From positions 18,437,001-18,501,000 of the forward strand of contig OX335645.2 in the NCBI GenBank assembly GCA_946894095.1: a DNA stretch of 64,000 nt, in the 5' to 3' direction. Each line of letters begins with the position of its first letter. The first letter of the stretch is position 1. Both the position numbers and the translations under genes were made by a program. The notes under the pieces are model-generated. The model did no database searches, was not told the DNA's origin, and saw only the letters and a list, made by a program, of their open reading frames with translations. This document shows, piece after piece, positions 45,386-56,660 of this stretch. Source of the stretch: Incurvaria masculella (taxonomy: Eukaryota; Arthropoda; Insecta; Lepidoptera; Incurvariidae).

Positions 45386-46105
45386 TTATGACCAACAATT
45401 ATAAGATATTGTATCATGTATAATTTCCTGATGGGTGAGCAGTGGGTTCAACATTCTATTTTTCTAAAACTGACTTATTTCCATCGGACTTTCTTTGAGG
45501 CCACGGTTAAGTAAAGTTTTATTTTAAGACATTGGACATGACACGAAAAAAATCTTATAGACAAGTGAAGTTTCTTTTCGGGTTCTTCTTCAGTGATTGA
45601 TCGAATCCGCGGATCAATTAAATTGTGACATGACTAAGTGTACTTTGACTACCAGAAGTTAAATAAATAAATTAAATGAGACGGTGAAAACCATTCTCAT
45701 GATATCAGCCCATTACACCAAATACACCATATGGGAATATTTTGATGAAAATTTAAAATTTATTTAATTTAATTTCAGTTCCTGAAAAATATAGTCAACG
45801 AGCTCGATGGGTGGCGGTTGCAGTGAGGAAGGGGGTGAGGGGTTGGGGTGAACGGAACTGTATTTATTCTTATCCGGGATACGTCAGGCTGCAGGCGTAG
45901 TGTCGTCACTTTGCTGTGTTGTCGATTGAAATCGTGCGGCAGAAGGAAGAAAATGTATCCAGATGTTTCCTAGAAAAGGTTTTCTCAACCGTAACATCCA
46001 TACGTATATGAAAATTTAATTAACTGCGGTCAATAGAGGGTTTACCTTCAGCTTGTGTTTGCATAACTACATTGAATTTTATTCTAGATCTGTCGGTGCA
46101 ATTCG
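45386..46105. other. Unique sequence, G-rich patch at 45.8 kb
   Basis: A purine-rich patch at 45800-45860 and TTCTTATCCGGGATACG at about 45868 are the only distinctive features. No gene was recognised. Confidence 0.4.
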
Positions 46106-46235
46106 TTAAGAGCATAATGAGGTTATCAAGTTCCGTGTCTCGTGCCTGTTTCAGTCAAAATACGAAATAATGTTCTAAATGTTTGCATATTAAATAAGTC
46201 AACTGAGAGCTACGTCTATACGTTTTGATTATTTC
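46106..46235 (+). repeat. Left-half relic of TTAA element family T3
   Basis: Starting at TTAA (46106-46109), blocks TTAAGAGCATAATGAGG, TCAAGTTCC, CTCGTGCCTGTTTCA and TCAACTGAGAGCTACGTC parallel the left side of the complete T3 element at 53944. The right half is missing. Confidence 0.65.
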
Positions 46236-46476
46236 GATAACTTAAAAATATATCCATGATGTACGCCCGAAAACATTTTCATACAAATCTTTATCAAACA
46301 AATTAAAACATACGAACTAGCTTTTAATCTATTTATTTAATGTGCACCTTAAATAACTTTAACGATAGTCAATTAACCTCCCGTAAATATAGTCGATGGT
46401 ACTTCGAGTAACTTAGCACCCCACCATGGATAATGTGTCTCGCGGAACTACAAACAATCTCTGTGAGGACAATCTC

Positions 46477-47020
46477 TTAAGGTGGCCCATCCCGCTCATC
46501 TCGCCATACAAAAGGGGAAAGAAGATCACGCCCATATTTCTTGTCAGAGATCCAAAATTTTGTTCAAAATAGCTTTATTTGATCGAACTAGATGTCTGAT
46601 GACCATTGGCATTGTAAAATTGTGTTTGGTTTCTAAGTTATAAGGTCCGAAAGTTCGAATTTTTCGCGCGTTTTATACAATAACTTTGGAGGTGGATTAC
46701 GCAATGATAAAGTAAGAACATCGTAAAAAGATTAGTCATCAGACACAGCTTATTTAATCAGCGATCTATTTGGTTTTTGTTAGATTTTTGACTACAGCGG
46801 TCGTGGTTTACTTTTAGCTATAAGTCATTTTGAAATTGAAATTTTCGTAAATCTTACCAAATCATACATTATGCACATTGTCTTTTTTGTGGACATGTTG
46901 CATCTTCCTCATCACGGAGCCTGTATTATTCTTTGAAACAGAGAAGGTCCCAGAGCGCAACAGCACGGTTTTGTACCGAGCCCGCGAATGAGTTAGGCCC
47001 GCCGGGTTGGGCCACCTTAA
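46477..47020 (+). mobile_element. TTAA miniature element, family T2 copy 1
   Basis: The 544 bp element is bounded by TTAA (46477-46480 and 47017-47020). Terminal inverted repeats begin TTAAGGTGGCCCATCCCG on the left and TTAAGGTGGCCCAACCCGG on the right in reverse. A near-identical copy lies at 58747-59288. Non-coding. A piggyBac-type mechanism is inferred from the target site. Confidence 0.85.
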
Positions 47021-47759
47021 CGTGAGAATGGTTGAGAGGAAAGTACCGATTACTTTAAGTAAGGATGTGATCGTACAGTATGGGACTCAATCTCTGCCTA
47101 CCTGTCCGGGGAAGCGAAGTGATGTTACGTAAATACTGTAAAGTTGTTGACTTATATCCGACATGAGAAGTTAAGATGCCAGAGAGATGTTAATATTTAC
47201 TCGATTGTATGACAGATCTTTAGGGTTCCGTTGCAAAAAGCGAAAAGAGAATTATTCGGCTTTAAGTTTGTCAAAAAAATCGGTTATCATTACTCAACAG
47301 AATCTTCATTAAGACCTTTGGAATTGTTTTTTTTTATTAAATTAAAAGGAAGAGACATATGAGCAAAGTAATGTTTGAAGGCTGTCCTCATTAAATGTCT
47401 CGTATATACTAAAACGTATCGATAGCTGCAAGTATTTGACATCACTGACGCTTCCGACTCGCGACAACTAGAAGGGGGTAGAAAACAAAATCAGTTTGGC
47501 GTCGTCGCTTGGCGCGGCGCGATAACGGCGATACGATCGCGTCGGCAGGTCCGGGGGTGGCCGGGGGTGGCCTGGGGTGGCGGGGGGTGGCTGGTGGCCG
47601 GCGGAGGCGGGACGGTGGGGTGGTGTCACGTGATTAGCTCGGCAATCACGACAGCTTTCCGCAAGATAATCGTAATTAAGGCAAGCGCATTCCGTCAACT
47701 TGTGCAACCTTGCGGTTTCTTAAAAATGTGTATTATGATTACTTAACATTATAAATAAG
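47021..47759. other. Unique sequence with GC-rich patch
   Basis: At 47490-47640 a GC-rich patch contains GGCGCGATAACGGCGATACG and about four degenerate copies of a 10 bp unit GGCCGGGGGT. No gene is supported. The 79-codon minus frame through it is Pro-rich by composition. Confidence 0.4.
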
Positions 47760-48238
47760 TTAAGGCCCTGGTACTAGCCAAATCGCAAAGTTAGACGAGG
47801 CACCCCAATTTAACTAACTAAGTCTGACGATTATAAGCGTCATTCTTACAATATATGATTCCTTGTCTAGAAATCAACCTATTTTCGTTAATGTATGTTT
47901 CCTTTTTCTATACAAAATACATTGCGGAAACGGTGTACATTTCCGAACTTTTTTGACTAAATGTAGAAATCTAAAAGCAAATGGAATTTTTTGTTTATGC
48001 ATATATGCTGTTTTTACTTATATCTAGAAATCGAATTACTTTCAGATTTCTAATGAGAAAAATCAACTTTTTTATTTTTATTATTATTTAAATAAATGAT
48101 GGAATCAAAAAATATTAACAATCCATTATCAGTCTGGAGTTCTATTTGGATTTGCTGAAGCGTTTCACTACATATTATTACATTTGTTAAAAAGTGCATT
48201 TTTATGGCGCGAGTAGTTGGCTAGTCCTAGCGCCTTAA
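47760..48238 (+). mobile_element. TTAA miniature element, family T1 copy 2
   Basis: This 479 bp copy is near-identical to 32958-33435 with TTAA at 47760-47763 and 48235-48238 and the same terminal inverted repeats. Differences are isolated substitutions and a 1-2 base change near 47834. Confidence 0.85.
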
Positions 48239-50214
48239 CAATTAATATAGTATGCGCAAAAGTGGGTTCACATGCAACAACGTACTAAGAAATACTAAAA
48301 AGCGACCTTGAAGCGAGAACGCAATTTCTGATTTAAAATCGCATTAGAATACCTAATTGTTGTTATGAAATATAGTTTTCCAGAAACCTAAAATATTTTT
48401 GGAAAAAACACACTTAAGTTTGCATGAATTTTATTTATTTATTACAACATAAAAGAATACTAGTTTTAATATTAATAGGTCAATAACAAAAATCAGTGCA
48501 ACAAAATTTTTGAAAATATCGTTTCCATTTTTGTGAATAAAACCATATTTTTGTATTGCAAACTAAGTTTTTCAAACTAAAGAAAGACTGCAACTTAAAT
48601 TACCCCATTTAACATATTATTGAAGAATACATAAACTGTTTATTCACAAAGAATTGAAATAAAGCAAAAATATTATTATTTTAAAATGAGGCTTGAATGT
48701 TATGAGAGTTGCATGAGTAAAACCGACACATTAAAACTGGTATCATAGTACGTAATCACTTTTTACCGTTATTTTATGCATTACAAAAGTAGTTTAATTT
48801 CTACAATCCAATTGGGTCCCATTCCCAAATGGTTGCCCAGGGTGGCGACTTTGGCAACGTACGGTATGGAAAATGGGAAATAAAATCGACATTGAAGTTT
48901 ATCAGCGCCGCACCTGACCGGAGAGTGGCGCCGCGCTCGCATTCACGTCCGCAAATCCGTGAGGCGTCGTCACAAAGCCGAGAAATAACATCGAGAGCCT
49001 CCCGCCCAGCGGGGCGGCGCGGCGGTGCGGGCGCGCGCTCCGGGGCGGGCGGGGGCGCGCGGCGGTGCGGGCGCGCGCTCCGGGGCGGGCGGGGGCAAGT
49101 ATGAAAACACACATGAAATATATTCAATCTGCGAGTGCGAGATAAGCCGGAGCGGTGTCCCGAGATCGCCCCCCCCCTCCCGCCGCCGCCACCGCCGCCC
49201 GCCCGCACCCCCGCGCCTGAAGCCTACGGAATCGGCTTTTTAACATCGACGAATACAATAGGTCGGTGGGATGACTTGGTTATTGCATCGTTTGATGAAT
49301 TTGATTCGAAGGTTTGACTCATTTTCGGTATTGTAATCGCATCAAAGGCTAGACAAAAGGAAAAATATGTAATAATGACCACAATGTCATAATATTATAT
49401 TAAGCCTTTAACTTATAAATACAACAGTCGTCTCTATTTGGCATATGACCAGATTCTGAAAGAAATTTGTGAATCCACCAAAAGGGTGTCTTCGAAAAGG
49501 AAAACATCTACCCTTCAACTACATCTCTATCGAACCCACAATGGTGTCATTTTGAAGCAATCTAAATTCTCCAGGATTTATATATTTTTTCGATATCTCC
49601 GTTCGTTTTCGAAAAGTTTGTGATTTTTTTTAAAACGTCTTAAAAAAAACTGTAAAAAATTTTTTTTTTCTTAAATCAAGATATTAAAAATTCAGGTTTT
49701 TTTGGTGCTGCCCTTTTAATAACACTTCTTTTGGTATATCTTATCTCTTTCAGGTCGCACTTTTCTTGAAAACGGGTACCCTACTAAAGTAATATAAAAT
49801 GCATTTTCAATGCTGAAACCATGACAAACATCTCTGTGTTATTTACTGTTTTTACGCGCATTGATATAAGTATATAGTTCTTCTTGCCGGTTTGTTGTAA
49901 ATTGGCATTACCCAATCGCATAAGAGAAATTCGCGACTTCCCTAATGATTCAGTGTTTCATTTTAATAGGTTTGGATAGCTTAGTTGACAGTGTTGCGCA
50001 TGAAATCTGAAATTATCAGGTTCTAGTCCTAATTTCAAATAAATCTATTATAGACAGATACAATTTTCGAATAGGTTTCCTGTTCATAATTATAACTATG
50101 AAATTGTCTGTTCAACCACAAATGAATTTGAAGTGGTAATATTGTAACCACTTTATAGATACCATTTATCAATTAGCTCTGCCTGTTAATGCAAACAATC
50201 TAATAATCTAATAA
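48239..50214. other. AT-rich sequence around a large GC island
   Basis: The island at about 48890-49240 is strongly CpG-rich and carries the 40 bp repeat annotated separately. Frames of 60-135 codons through it on both strands are Gly/Arg/Pro/Ala-rich and frame-independent, so not called. The remaining flanks are AT-rich with no repeat recognised. Confidence 0.4.
49015..49096 (+). repeat. 40 bp GC-rich tandem duplication
   Basis: GGCGGTGCGGGCGCGCGCTC occurs at 49021 and 49061, followed in both by CGGGGCGGGCGGGGGC. This is an exact 40 bp period, two copies, inside the GC island. Confidence 0.85.
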
Positions 50215-51113
50215 TCTAATAAATATTATAAAGGGGAAAGTTTGTAATAATGGATGGATGGATGGATGGATGGATGGATGTTTGTTACTCTTTCACGTAA
50301 AAACTACTGAATGGATTCTAATGAAACTTTACAATAATATAGCTTATACATCAGAATAGGACATAGGCTACAATTTATAAAGATATTGTGCCCATGGGCT
50401 TTAGAACGTTCACGGGGCTGCGAAAACGATGCCGGTAGCGCTAATTCACACCAGGGGGAACGGGGCCGGGGGCGGGGCGGGCGGTCCGCCGGGGGCGGGT
50501 ACGGCTTGGTATTTCCCGCAACTTTAGGACTACTTGGTAAAATCCTCGAGAACCAATTACTCGATTTAGATGCGGATTGTATCTACGTCTAGCCTGATTC
50601 TAGTCAAAACTTATAGGCTACATAATATAACGCTTCACTACCTGAAGGGTGAGTAGAGAGTGTTAAATTCTTATAACTTGCGAACCACTAACCCGATTTA
50701 TGTGCGTATTTTCTCAATGTATAGGATCTCTGGGAGCTGTCAGGTTCGAGATGGGTTACTGTTTTCGATGTTGAAGCTGGCTGTGGGTTGGAGTCCACGC
50801 AAAACTTACCTACATTACACGTTACTTACTTACTAGGTAAACAATGTTGCAGTGCAAGTGCAGAAAGGTTCTGGCGGCAAATGCTTTTTTTTTAAATAGC
50901 CACCAAATGTCAACGAAGCTCTAAATGGGAATTATTGGATGTTTCTCATTAAATCATGCTATTTCATCTCGAACGATCTTGATTAAATTTGGTAGATGGA
51001 TACATTGTCCTGGACCAGCTTGACCCTATTTTGGATCAGCCATGTCGGATACTTTTTATCCATGAAATAATTTAGCCGACGCTAACCCGAGCGGAGCCGG
51101 GTACCGCAGCTAG
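50215..51113 (+). mobile_element. Non-autonomous Helitron, copy 3
   Basis: It begins TCTAATAAATATT (50215) and ends with the same hairpin and CTAG (51110-51113), preceded by A and followed by T. It is 899 bp, shorter than the tandem pair because a block of about 200 bp between the GC-rich centre and the TACGGCTTGGTATTTCC block is absent. (GGAT)n occupies about 50250-50280. Short TAATCTAATAATC repeats just upstream resemble its own start. Confidence 0.85.
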
Positions 51114-51748
51114 TATAGATATAATATTTTATTTGTTAACAGTTTGAGCTTATCTTATAGTTAGTAGTTATATAAAGGATTTTAATATCGGGATGAAGCC
51201 CAACAACAAGGCGAATGTAAATATACTGCCTGGTTCCGAAAATATGTTAGGGTACCTCAGGTCAAAATATGATAAATGTTCTTTGACCTTACGCGAAACA
51301 CATGGCGATTTTTGGAGACTTGACAGCTGTCACGGATCGTTTGTAAGAATAGCACCGTGCTTATGATAAGGAGGTGTACCTTACAAGTGCATTTTCGACC
51401 ATAGCCGCGGTGCAAAGTGCACAGTTACCAATTAAACATATTCGAGGTCGTACCGCGGCCGCGCCGCTACCGTCTGTGTTGACGCACGCGGCGCGGCGAC
51501 GGAGGCGGTAGGGTTGCGGGTGCAGCAGGCATCAGCAGATAAGGCCTGGGTGCACGCACCCTACGCCCACCGCGATAGCCTGGCGCAACAATTTTTGGCT
51601 GAATACGAAAAAGAAAATGTCACCATTTCTGTCAAATGACAGGCACTGCGATTTGTTTTCGGTAATTGTTGAAAATAACATTGTGCTTGTATGAAATGTA
51701 CGTATGATTTAGTGTATACCCTATTCACAATATAACAAGATCGGCCTT
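51114..51748. other. Unique sequence with GC island
   Basis: A GC island at about 51450-51590 contains GCAGATAAGGCC (GATA type) and CCGCGATAGCC. No gene or repeat was recognised. Confidence 0.4.
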
Positions 51749-51836
51749 TAATATTTAGTTTGACGGCTTACCGCGCGTATGAGGAGCAGCACGTCCTGCT
51801 CCTCACACGCGCGGTAAGCCGTCAAACTAAATATTA
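51749..51836. repeat. 88 bp near-perfect palindrome
   Basis: Two arms of about 41 bp, one mismatch (about 51779), are separated by a 6 bp loop CACGTC. The left arm starts TAATATTTAGTTTGACGGC and passes through CTTACCGCGCG and GAGGAGCAG. It is bracketed by direct copies of AAGATCGGCCTTTA (51738-51751 region and about 51862-51875). This may be a foldback miniature element or a recent inverted duplication. Confidence 0.9.
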
Positions 51837-51989
51837 TAGTTATGTCTCGCGTAAGTTAATAAGATCGGCCTTTATTGGTTATCACGAATTATTGACTCGT
51901 TAGACAGTATGAATTTTCAAATGGTTACGGTCTTGAGATCTCACAGCTCTTACGTTTTCACCGATTTTTGAACATCTACTTGTAAACAC

Positions 51990-52275
51990 AACTCGCTAAT
52001 GCTAGGTCTGTGATTCTGTCTGTGAATCTAATTCAATATTTGGGTCACTTCATGGTTAAGAACCTATTAAGACCTGGAGGTTCTCATCCTCATTTCTCGT
52101 AGGTGGTAGAGATAGGCCAGTCCGGGTTGGCACCACCGCATTCAATGAAATGGTTGAAACCGCAACGTAATGTTGTCTGTGTTTCATGTTCTGTTTATTA
52201 AAGCCGTATTAGGAAGGTCCTGGTCCTGGCATGTCACCCTTCGGATATGCGGTGTGATGAGCTAACATCCCACTG
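51990..52275 (+). repeat. SINE, diverged
   Basis: Blocks CACTTCATGGTTAAGAACC, TCTCGTAGGTGGTAGAGAT, GGGTTGGCACCACCGCATTC, AAGGTCCTGG and GCATGTCACCC are in family order. Head and tail are degraded. Confidence 0.6.
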
Positions 52276-53000
52276 GATAAATACTCGGACATAAAACACA
52301 ATTAGCAGATTTGGGTAGGAAAATAGAACAAAGATTTAATAAAAATCTAATTTTATTATTCCGCTTCGTGTGGAGATGTCGCTGCACGACTTTAATAAAA
52401 CAAAGAAGGTAGGTTACTTCATGTATTCGTCTGACGTACACAATTTATGAGCAGCTGTATACGTTTTCAAGAGGTGCCATATTATTTATTTTGAATGTGT
52501 TCATTAATGTGCATTTTTCGCAACCGCGTCATAATTCTTCGCGATTAGAGGAATAATAAGGGCGTTTCTACCAACACAAATGAAGTTGTGAAATTGCAAA
52601 GTTTATAAAAGGCAGGCATTAAGATCACCACGTGAAGATATGCCACACCTTCCGTTACTCACGCTAATCATTGGTTAACGAGTACTTTTACTTATTCTGT
52701 GATAACGGTACCTACTACGCAATATTTACTCCCTGTTGCCCAGAACATTTTCGGAATAGTCGTACCATGTTTTGTCCCTTTCTATTGAATTTGAAACTGC
52801 ATGTCAACATGTATATGAGGTTTATTTGGGTATATTAGTGAAGCACACTTAATAAAGGGGCTACTTTTATTTATAATGAAGTTACTAGCCGCTACGACTT
52901 CTAGGATGTTGTATAAAAACTTTTAAACTAACATTTAGTTATCATTTCAAACAATAAGAAAGTAGGTTAATATACTTCTTCGTACTAAGCATGTACGTCG
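52276..53000. other. Unique AT-rich sequence
   Basis: No gene or recognised repeat. Frames are short. Confidence 0.45.
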
Positions 53001-53190
53001 CTTATTCCATGGAATGTGACATGTATCTATATACAATCAACCGAGAAGTAAGGACACATTAATTAAGAAAGATCCCTGTAAATAAGATACTGCATGGCTG
53101 GACCCGAAACAGCAAAACATACCTTTCGCGGGTATTGCGTCTAACCAATTTCGCCACCTGTTGTATACCCATAATTTGGAATTCTCCTAC
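53001..53190 (+). repeat. Family R, left arm of an inverted pair
   Basis: Blocks CCATGGAATGTGACATGTAT, ATTAATTAAGAAAGA, CTGGACCCGAAACAGCAAAA, TTCGCGGGTATTGCG and ACCCATAATTTGGAATTC are repeated in reverse orientation at 53390-53604. No coding frame. Type of element unknown. The R family has about five members in this window. Confidence 0.7.
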
Positions 53191-53341
53191 GAAAAAGTAT
53201 ATTTAATTAAGTCAACCTAGGACCGGCTCTAACGTCTGATACCAAATACGATATTAACTGTTGGTGAAGACGGTCATATGTTTGAATATTCAATATTTGC
53301 AGGCAAGATCCGTAACGCAGGTATAGCGTTAAATAAATTTA

Positions 53342-53604
53342 TATAGGTATAATCTTAAATACTGTGTTAGTAGGAGGCATTGATTACGGGAAGAAGGACT
53401 GTAGGACAATTCCAAATTATGGGTATACAGCAGGTGGTGAAATTGGTTAGATACAATACCCGCGAATGATATGTTTTGCTGGTTCGGGTCCAACCTTGCA
53501 GTATATTCGTAAAGTACTACTTTACAGGGGTTTCTTTCTTTAATTAATGTGTCGGTGCTTCTCGGTCGATTGTACATACATACATGTCACATTCCTTGGA
53601 ATAA
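53342..53604 (-). repeat. Family R, right arm of the inverted pair
   Basis: On the minus strand it repeats the left arm in order and extends further, to ACTAACACAGTATTTAAGATT near 53350. That extension is also present in the copies at 56.08 and 62.9 kb, so this is the more complete member. The arms are about 200 bp long with a spacer of about 200 bp. Confidence 0.7.
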
Positions 53605-53943
53605 GAATGGACGGAAAGGCAGTATGCAGCTAGCCGCTGGCTGCTCACGCCACACGGGTCGTCTGAGCACACGCCGCCGCGCCGATGCCAGTGATATGGC
53701 GAGATTTACATAATACTGCATAATATTTTCAGTGTGCTGAAAAAACTGGCGACCGGCCGCCATCGCCGCTCCCGCACGCTCGCCCGCCCCATTTCCGACA
53801 CACGCTCGTGATAGTGCCCACCGCACACTCAGCGAAACGCTGCAACTGTGTAGATATCTTAAAGCTGAGTTCACTTGCACATCCGAGTTTGGTGTGCAGC
53901 GCGACAAGGTTATCAATCGCTGAGGTTCGATTTAACATATCTG
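53605..53943. other. GC-rich patch, no gene
   Basis: A GC island at about 53630-53830 has CGCCGCGCCG, CCGCTCCCGCACGC runs. Minus-strand frames of 81 and 109 codons cross it without domain evidence. Confidence 0.4.
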
Positions 53944-54302
53944 TTAAGAGGATAATGAGGTGATCGAGTTCCATGAAATGCCTCGTGCCTGTTTCACAGT
54001 CAAATTAAGAAATATCTTTCTGAAATTTTGCACATTCAATAAATCAACTGAGAGCTACGTCTTTATGTTTTTGTTTTTCGATTTAATTTGTACCCATGAG
54101 TTTTTGTATTTGTATATATTTTTTGTGTATATGATTTGTTTTTTTGTGTTTTATGTATATGACGGATTAAGTTAATTAATAACAAAAACACAAACATTTG
54201 GCTTCTGTTATGTGAAAAATTTAAGAACAATATTTGTTAATTTTACTGAAAAAACAGGCACGAGCCTTTGTATGGAACTTGATCACCTCATTATACTCTT
54301 AA
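53944..54302 (+). mobile_element. TTAA miniature element, family T3, complete
   Basis: The 359 bp element is bounded by TTAA (53944-53947 and 54299-54302), with terminal inverted repeats of roughly 60-100 bp. Left starts TTAAGAGGATAATGAGGTG, right in reverse starts TTAAGAGTATAATGAGGTG, and both continue into CTCGTGCCTGTTT. The core is AT-rich. Half a copy lies at 46106. Non-coding. Confidence 0.8.
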
Positions 54303-56077
54303 GCGGGCAGTAAGTCCCAGGCCGATCAGGTGTCGATTAACGTCGGCCCACCGAAAGAAAACACTATCCTAGCCTGAATGCAGATCTAAAGAAAGGGCTT
54401 CTCACTTCTCTCGGCACTCGCTGGTCGGCATCTACTGGCTGTTGGCTGGCTTCGCCGTCACCGACACTCCACTTCGCGTGGCATATATGCCGACAATTAC
54501 CCACAAGCATACTTAACACGTCTTCTTGTGGAGGCTTTCAAAATGGTCTCCTCCTCACAACTTGCTGTGTCATAGGCACTCATCCTTCAGGATCTTCAAT
54601 TCGAAGTGTGACACACACACCGACCAAAGCCAAGACAACTACAAGGTTTTTGATAACATGTTTTTGTAATGGGATAGGCAAATGTACTTTCCATGCAGCC
54701 GTCTTAAGCATACCTTTTGACGTGCAACTTTTTGGTGATGGGTCTAGAACTTTTATGCGTTACGAAAAATTAAGATCGCTTCTTAGGAAAGCGACAGCGG
54801 AGGAGAGTGCCTCAGCAGTGTCTTCTCTCTTAAGAATACACTAGTTGTGAAAGGGAAGATGGCGGGTAGAAGCGAGCATGTATAACGCTCGGGTGCGGTT
54901 ACGGCAGGGATGGAAGCAGGACTGCTACGATTCTCAATAAAAAATATGCATAATTTATCTCTATCTATATATATAGTGAACTCCATGCTCCATTTCTTTT
55001 GTTTTATACTGATTAATAGATAAAGATATCCAAAATTATTGTTATCTCCAGTTTTTTAAGGTTCATTATATCAATATTGAAACATTTTGATTGCTTTGAT
55101 CAATTTAGGTCTGGACCCAAGTCCGGACCATTTAAACATTATCTTTGCAAATAACCGACTGAGGGTTAATTCCAAAAAATAAACTGGTTAAGAAATATAC
55201 GTTTTATATCATAAAAGTTATAAAAATTGTTTTCTGCTAAAACTATGTTAAACAAATATATTTTCAAAAGCTTCGTGTGGAAAGCAATCCTTAAATGCAG
55301 CAATCATGAACTGTGCATGGGGTAATTTCGAGATAAGCGCAAATTATTTCCTTTCAAAAATTTGCTGGCACCGTCATCGGGAAGCTTTCAGGTGAACGAA
55401 TGTAAAACTGTGTAATATTTCGTGTCTTCTTAATATATTATTAACGAACATATCTACATTTATTTCTTGTATTTTCTTTCAGGTAAGCATTCATGACTGC
55501 AAATCAGAACTGACATCATTGTTTGACAAGATCGTATGCTATTTGAAGAAAATTAAGATAAAAGATAAGTAATAATAATAAGCATGATAAATGATAATGA
55601 TAATAAAGATTGTACTGTAGATATGCCTGAACGTAGAATACGTTTATTTCGCTCAAATACACCGACATACATTAGCCCGCTTCGCGGATATATCAGTTCG
55701 ACAATCAAAGTTCATTATACCATTCACATATCTACAGTTTATATCGAATGCGCGGCAGTGAGTGGAGAAACAGAGCGCGCGGTTCATAGTTCAGAAGTTG
55801 GTATCTGCCTTATCTCATCTCCTGTCGGATTCCTCTCGAGAGGCGTCAGGGTCTACCTCCCCCCCCGCTCCCGCCCACCACAGAGCACTCAACTTGAAAC
55901 ATCGCCTCTAGTTCATTATTCATCATTCAATATATCGCCACGGTCCTGTACTACTGCAATCGTTAGCGCGTTATGTTGAAAATTGACATGATATCAACTT
56001 TTTTATAAATCTAGGTATATACTTTTTGCTAGGCTGGACTTAAAATTATCTAGCGTGCGGCAGGTAAAACTAAATAT
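54303..56077. other. Unique sequence, no gene recognised
   Basis: Mixed composition. A 131-codon frame at 55584-55979 lacks recognisable domains and has repeat-like composition near its start (AATGATAATGATAATAAAG). A GC-richer patch lies at 55800-55900 with GCCTTATCTCATC. Not called as a gene. Confidence 0.35.
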
Positions 56078-56145
56078 ATGTATACTCTTAAACATTGATA
56101 ATAGGAGGCATCGATTACTGTAGGAGAGTTCCAAATTGTATGGTC
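56078..56145 (-). repeat. Family R fragment
   Basis: TATACTCTTAAACA, TAGGAGGCATCGATTACTG and GAGTTCCAAATTGTATGG parallel the inner end of the R copy at 53342-53430. Confidence 0.55.
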
Positions 56146-56354
56146 GATTCTACACATAATTTCACTGTTGAAAATGAAGAAATGTTTAATGACATATATA
56201 TACATCCAATTAAAAGTGTTCTAAATATTTTTTGGATATCTACAAGTGCCGTCGCATTTATCCTTCAGCAACTGTTTGCTATCGCACATCCGATCGTTGC
56301 GAACTCTAAAGCTATTGTAGAGAATTTTCGCATACTCTACAAAGTCTGATAGCT

Positions 56355-56660
56355 CTCGAGATCCAACGGGCCGATAGCGAGGAGCTATTTATTCACAGAT
56401 AGCATCTTTATCAGACGCCGCCCCGCGGCCCGCACCCCACCCGGTGCCTTATCAGCGCTCCCCCGCGCTACCCTTATCAGTGCACCCCTCCCGCACCGCC
56501 GCACCGCCCCCGCCCCGCCCCGCCGCGTCATACCACCCTCGATAAATTCTTACTCCACTGTTTTATAGATCTCCCGGCGCGATTAGATATTTTGAAGTTC
56601 GCAACAATGGCCGGAGGGCTCGGAAGGATGTTTCATCTCCTTTTCACGGGCTTTTTAAAG
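56355..56660. promoter_or_regulatory. GC island with three TTATCAG sites
   Basis: TTATCAG (CTGATAA, a GATA-factor consensus) occurs at 56408-56414, 56449-56455 and 56474-56480, with CCGATAGCGAGGAGC and CAGATAGC just upstream and CTCGATAAATTC downstream. The island is CpG-rich, flanked by AT-rich DNA, and has no coding frame. Of all islands here it has the densest GATA-type clustering. Enhancer function is inference. Confidence 0.4.

Noticed and set aside
48801..49208. 135-codon minus frame and overlapping frames
   Set aside because: Open in several phases because of the CpG-rich 40 bp tandem repeat. No domain.
51749..51836. Rho-independent terminator
   Set aside because: The context is eukaryotic, the arms are far too long and no T-run follows directly.
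55584..55979. 131-codon plus frame
   Set aside because: No domain, no related copy, and no splice or promoter context. Length alone is weak evidence in a 64 kb window.
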